Below, in pieces: positions 6,868 through 8,198 of a stretch of DNA of 8,198 nt (its first letter is position 1; every line of letters begins with the position of its first letter). The translations under genes were made by a program, and so were the position numbers. The DNA comes from Planctomycetota bacterium (GTDB lineage: Bacteria; Planctomycetota; PUPC01; JACPCR01): positions 1-8,198 of the forward strand of contig JASLXP010000490.1 in assembly GCA_030740295.1 (NCBI GenBank). Reading direction: 5' to 3'. The notes under the pieces were generated by a model. The model ran no database searches, was not told the DNA's origin, and saw only the letters and a program-made list of their open reading frames with translations.

Positions 6868-8045
6868 CTGAGACAACCGACGCCACACCGAAGACACTAT
6901 TCTCATCCACATCCGGCTACGCCCTGGCCGTACCGATGGTGATCGGGCTTATCGCTTTCGTCGCGGGAATCATCGTTACGCCGCATCGAGCGTGGCTGAA
7001 TCTGCTCGTGAATAATTTCTACTTCCTGGGTCTTGCCGTGACTGCTGGCGTCTTCATCGCCATGCATTACCTCTCAGGCGCGGGCTGGCCAACCGCAATC
7101 CGTCGCATACCGGAAGCGATGACCGCTTTTATACCTTTCGGCGCGGGGGCGATGTTGCTGCTCATTCTCGGATCGCACAGTGTTTATGAATGGACCCATT
7201 CCGATGTCGTCGCCCGGGATGCCATACTCAAGGCCAAAAGCGGTTACCTGAACATGCCGTTCTTTGTTGTCAGGATGTTCGCTTTTATTGGGGTCTGGTT
7301 CTGGCTGTGCAGGGAGATGGTCAGGCAATCGAGGGCCCAGGATACGGATGGGGCTCTTGGCCACACGAACAGAAACTTCAAGCTCTCGGCGATTTTTACT
7401 GTCACCTATGCCATCACCTTTACGTTCGCGTCCATCGATTGGGTCATGTCACTCGACCCGCACTGGTACAGCACGCTCTTTCCGTGGTACATGTTCGCGG
7501 GTGCAATGGTGAACATGTTCGCTGTCCTCACATTGCTGCTCATCCTGCTTCGTCGCAAAGGGCTCTATCGGGAAGTGAACGATCACCATTTTCACGACCT
7601 TGGAAAATATATTTTCGGCTTCAGCTTTTTCTGGGGCTACCTCTGGTTCTCACAGTTCATGCTGATCTGGTATTCGAACATCCCCGAGGAGACGGTCTAC
7701 TTCGCGGTCCGGCAGAGCGATGGCTGGTATGGGCTCTTCCTGGCCAACGTCATCATCAACCTGTTCATCCCGTTTCTGTATCTGCTGCCTGCCAGATTCA
7801 AAATGACGGAGAAGACCCTTCTGCCCGTATGCGCGCTCATCATCGTTGGACGCTGGCTTGATCTGTACATCATGGTGATGCCCTCACACTTCAAAGAAGG
7901 ACCGTCTATCGGTTGGATGGAGATCTTTATGTTCGCAGGCATGGCCGGATTCTTTGTCACGGTATTCGACCAGGCCCTGCGGGGAGCGAAGCTGGTGCCG
8001 GAGAAGGATCCCTATATCGAGGAGAGCCTGCATCATCATGCGTAA
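6864..8045 (+). CDS. actF: ActF, second NrfD-like membrane subunit of alternative complex III
   Basis: Integral membrane subunit, homologous in fold to ActC and thought to contribute to quinone/proton handling. It has 393 residues with about ten hydrophobic helices (roughly 18-38, 50-70, 86-104, 132-150, 173-195, 205-229, 250-272, 290-310, 318-338, 351-371). Characteristic ActF phrases are IDWVMSLDPHWYST (191-204), SQFMLIWYSNIPEE (263-276), VGRWLDLYIMVMP (328-340) and the C-terminal DPYIEESLHHH. The ATG at 6864 is the only plausible start between the actE end and the first helix. The ribosome binding site is weak, which fits coupling to the upstream small frame. The stop TAA (8043-8045) lies inside a heptamer tandem repeat. 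No frameshift is seen. Confidence 0.95.
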   Translation: MTETTDATPKTLFSSTSGYALAVPMVIGLIAFVAGIIVTPHRAWLNLLVNNFYFLGLAVTAGVFIAMHYLSGAGWPTAIRRIPEAMTAFIPFGAGAMLLLILGSHSVYEWTHSDVVARDAILKAKSGYLNMPFFVVRMFAFIGVWFWLCREMVRQSRAQDTDGALGHTNRNFKLSAIFTVTYAITFTFASIDWVMSLDPHWYSTLFPWYMFAGAMVNMFAVLTLLLILLRRKGLYREVNDHHFHDLGKYIFGFSFFWGYLWFSQFMLIWYSNIPEETVYFAVRQSDGWYGLFLANVIINLFIPFLYLLPARFKMTEKTLLPVCALIIVGRWLDLYIMVMPSHFKEGPSIGWMEIFMFAGMAGFFVTVFDQALRGAKLVPEKDPYIEESLHHHA

Positions 8046-8060
8046 TGCGTAATGCGTAAT
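8040..8060. repeat. Heptamer tandem repeat (GCGTAAT)x3 across the actF stop
   Basis: Three perfect copies of GCGTAAT (8040-8046, 8047-8053, 8054-8060) are followed by a partial GTAA. The first copy contains the actF stop TAA, and the unit before it is a CAT triplet run encoding the terminal His residues. The repeat is not coding beyond the stop. Its function is unknown; it resembles a slippage-prone microsatellite. Confidence 0.85.
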
Positions 8061-8095
8061 GTAACGGCTTTGGGGTTGCGGGATTTGGGCGGTCG

Positions 8096-8118
8096 CCTTG
8101 AAGAGGCCTCTTGCAAGG
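8096..8118 (+). terminator. Candidate terminator/hairpin after actF
   Basis: A 9-bp stem with one bulged G can form: CCTTGAAGA pairs with TCTT-G-CAAGG around a GGCC loop. The core AAGAGGCCTCTT (8101-8112) is a perfect 12-base palindrome. It is followed by a T-enriched but interrupted stretch (TTCAGTTTCTT, 8119-8129). It lies about 50 bases past the actF stop, where the operon may end. The broken T-run makes it a weak intrinsic terminator candidate; it could be a protein-binding palindrome instead. Confidence 0.35.
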
Positions 8119-8198
8119 TTCAGTTTCTTGAGGAACAGCAGATCCGCACCGGAATCTGCCATCTCGTTGCGGCGGCTTCATGGTCTCTCTAAAGTCCC

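Noticed and set aside
7190..7861. 223-codon open frame inside actF
   Set aside because: It is a shadow of the well-conserved actF coding sequence.
7884..8162. Minus-strand 92-codon frame over the actF end and the downstream gap
   Set aside because: Most of it is antisense to actF and it translates the heptamer repeat. No recognisable domain or ribosome site was seen. A convergent gene ending here cannot be excluded but is not supported.
8180..8198. ATG near the right edge as the start of a downstream gene
   Set aside because: Only six codons are visible and no ribosome binding site precedes it, so there is too little to call.

Overview
This window carries most of one operon, in the order actB(partial)-actC-actD-actE-actF. 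All genes are on the + strand. Together they encode alternative complex III (ACIII), a membrane quinol:electron-acceptor oxidoreductase that replaces the cytochrome bc1 complex in many bacteria. The pentaheme subunit ActA would normally be encoded just upstream and lies outside the window. Nothing downstream of actF can be identified. The DNA is moderately GC-rich, and the operon type points to a Gram-negative or similar bacterium with an aerobic-type respiratory chain. ACIII occurs in Bacteroidetes/Rhodothermota, Chloroflexi, Acidobacteria, Planctomycetes, Verrucomicrobia and some Proteobacteria. The short intergenic tandem repeats and weak ribosome binding sites would fit a Planctomycetes-like or similar environmental genome, but that is only a guess.

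Layout: 1-2436 is the 3' part of actB, comprising a molybdopterin-enzyme-like domain followed by an Fe-S domain. 2437-2550 is a repeat-bearing gap. 2551-3960 is actC, an NrfD-like quinol-site membrane subunit. 3960-4463 is actD, with two membrane helices and a small soluble domain. 4460-6832 is actE, a c-type cytochrome. 6832-6867 is a possible 11-residue coupling ORF. 6864-8045 is actF, a second NrfD-like membrane subunit. 8046-8198 is a gap with a heptamer repeat across the actF stop and a candidate terminator hairpin. actC/actD (TAATG) and actD/actE (ATGA) overlap, so C-D-E are probably translationally coupled.

How the genes should work together (established for the family): quinol is oxidised at ActC, electrons pass through the [3Fe-4S]/[4Fe-4S] chain of ActB to the c hemes of ActA and ActE, and then to a soluble cytochrome or directly to a terminal oxidase. 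ActC and ActF may also move protons, and ActD is a small membrane partner.

The unusual element is ActE. The family norm is a small monoheme cytochrome c. Here it is a 790-residue protein with seven complete CxxCH heme-binding cytochrome c domains in a row: one canonical ActE domain plus six further domains that resemble one another. This looks like a built-in multiheme electron wire or store attached to ACIII. It is the most interesting observation in the window.
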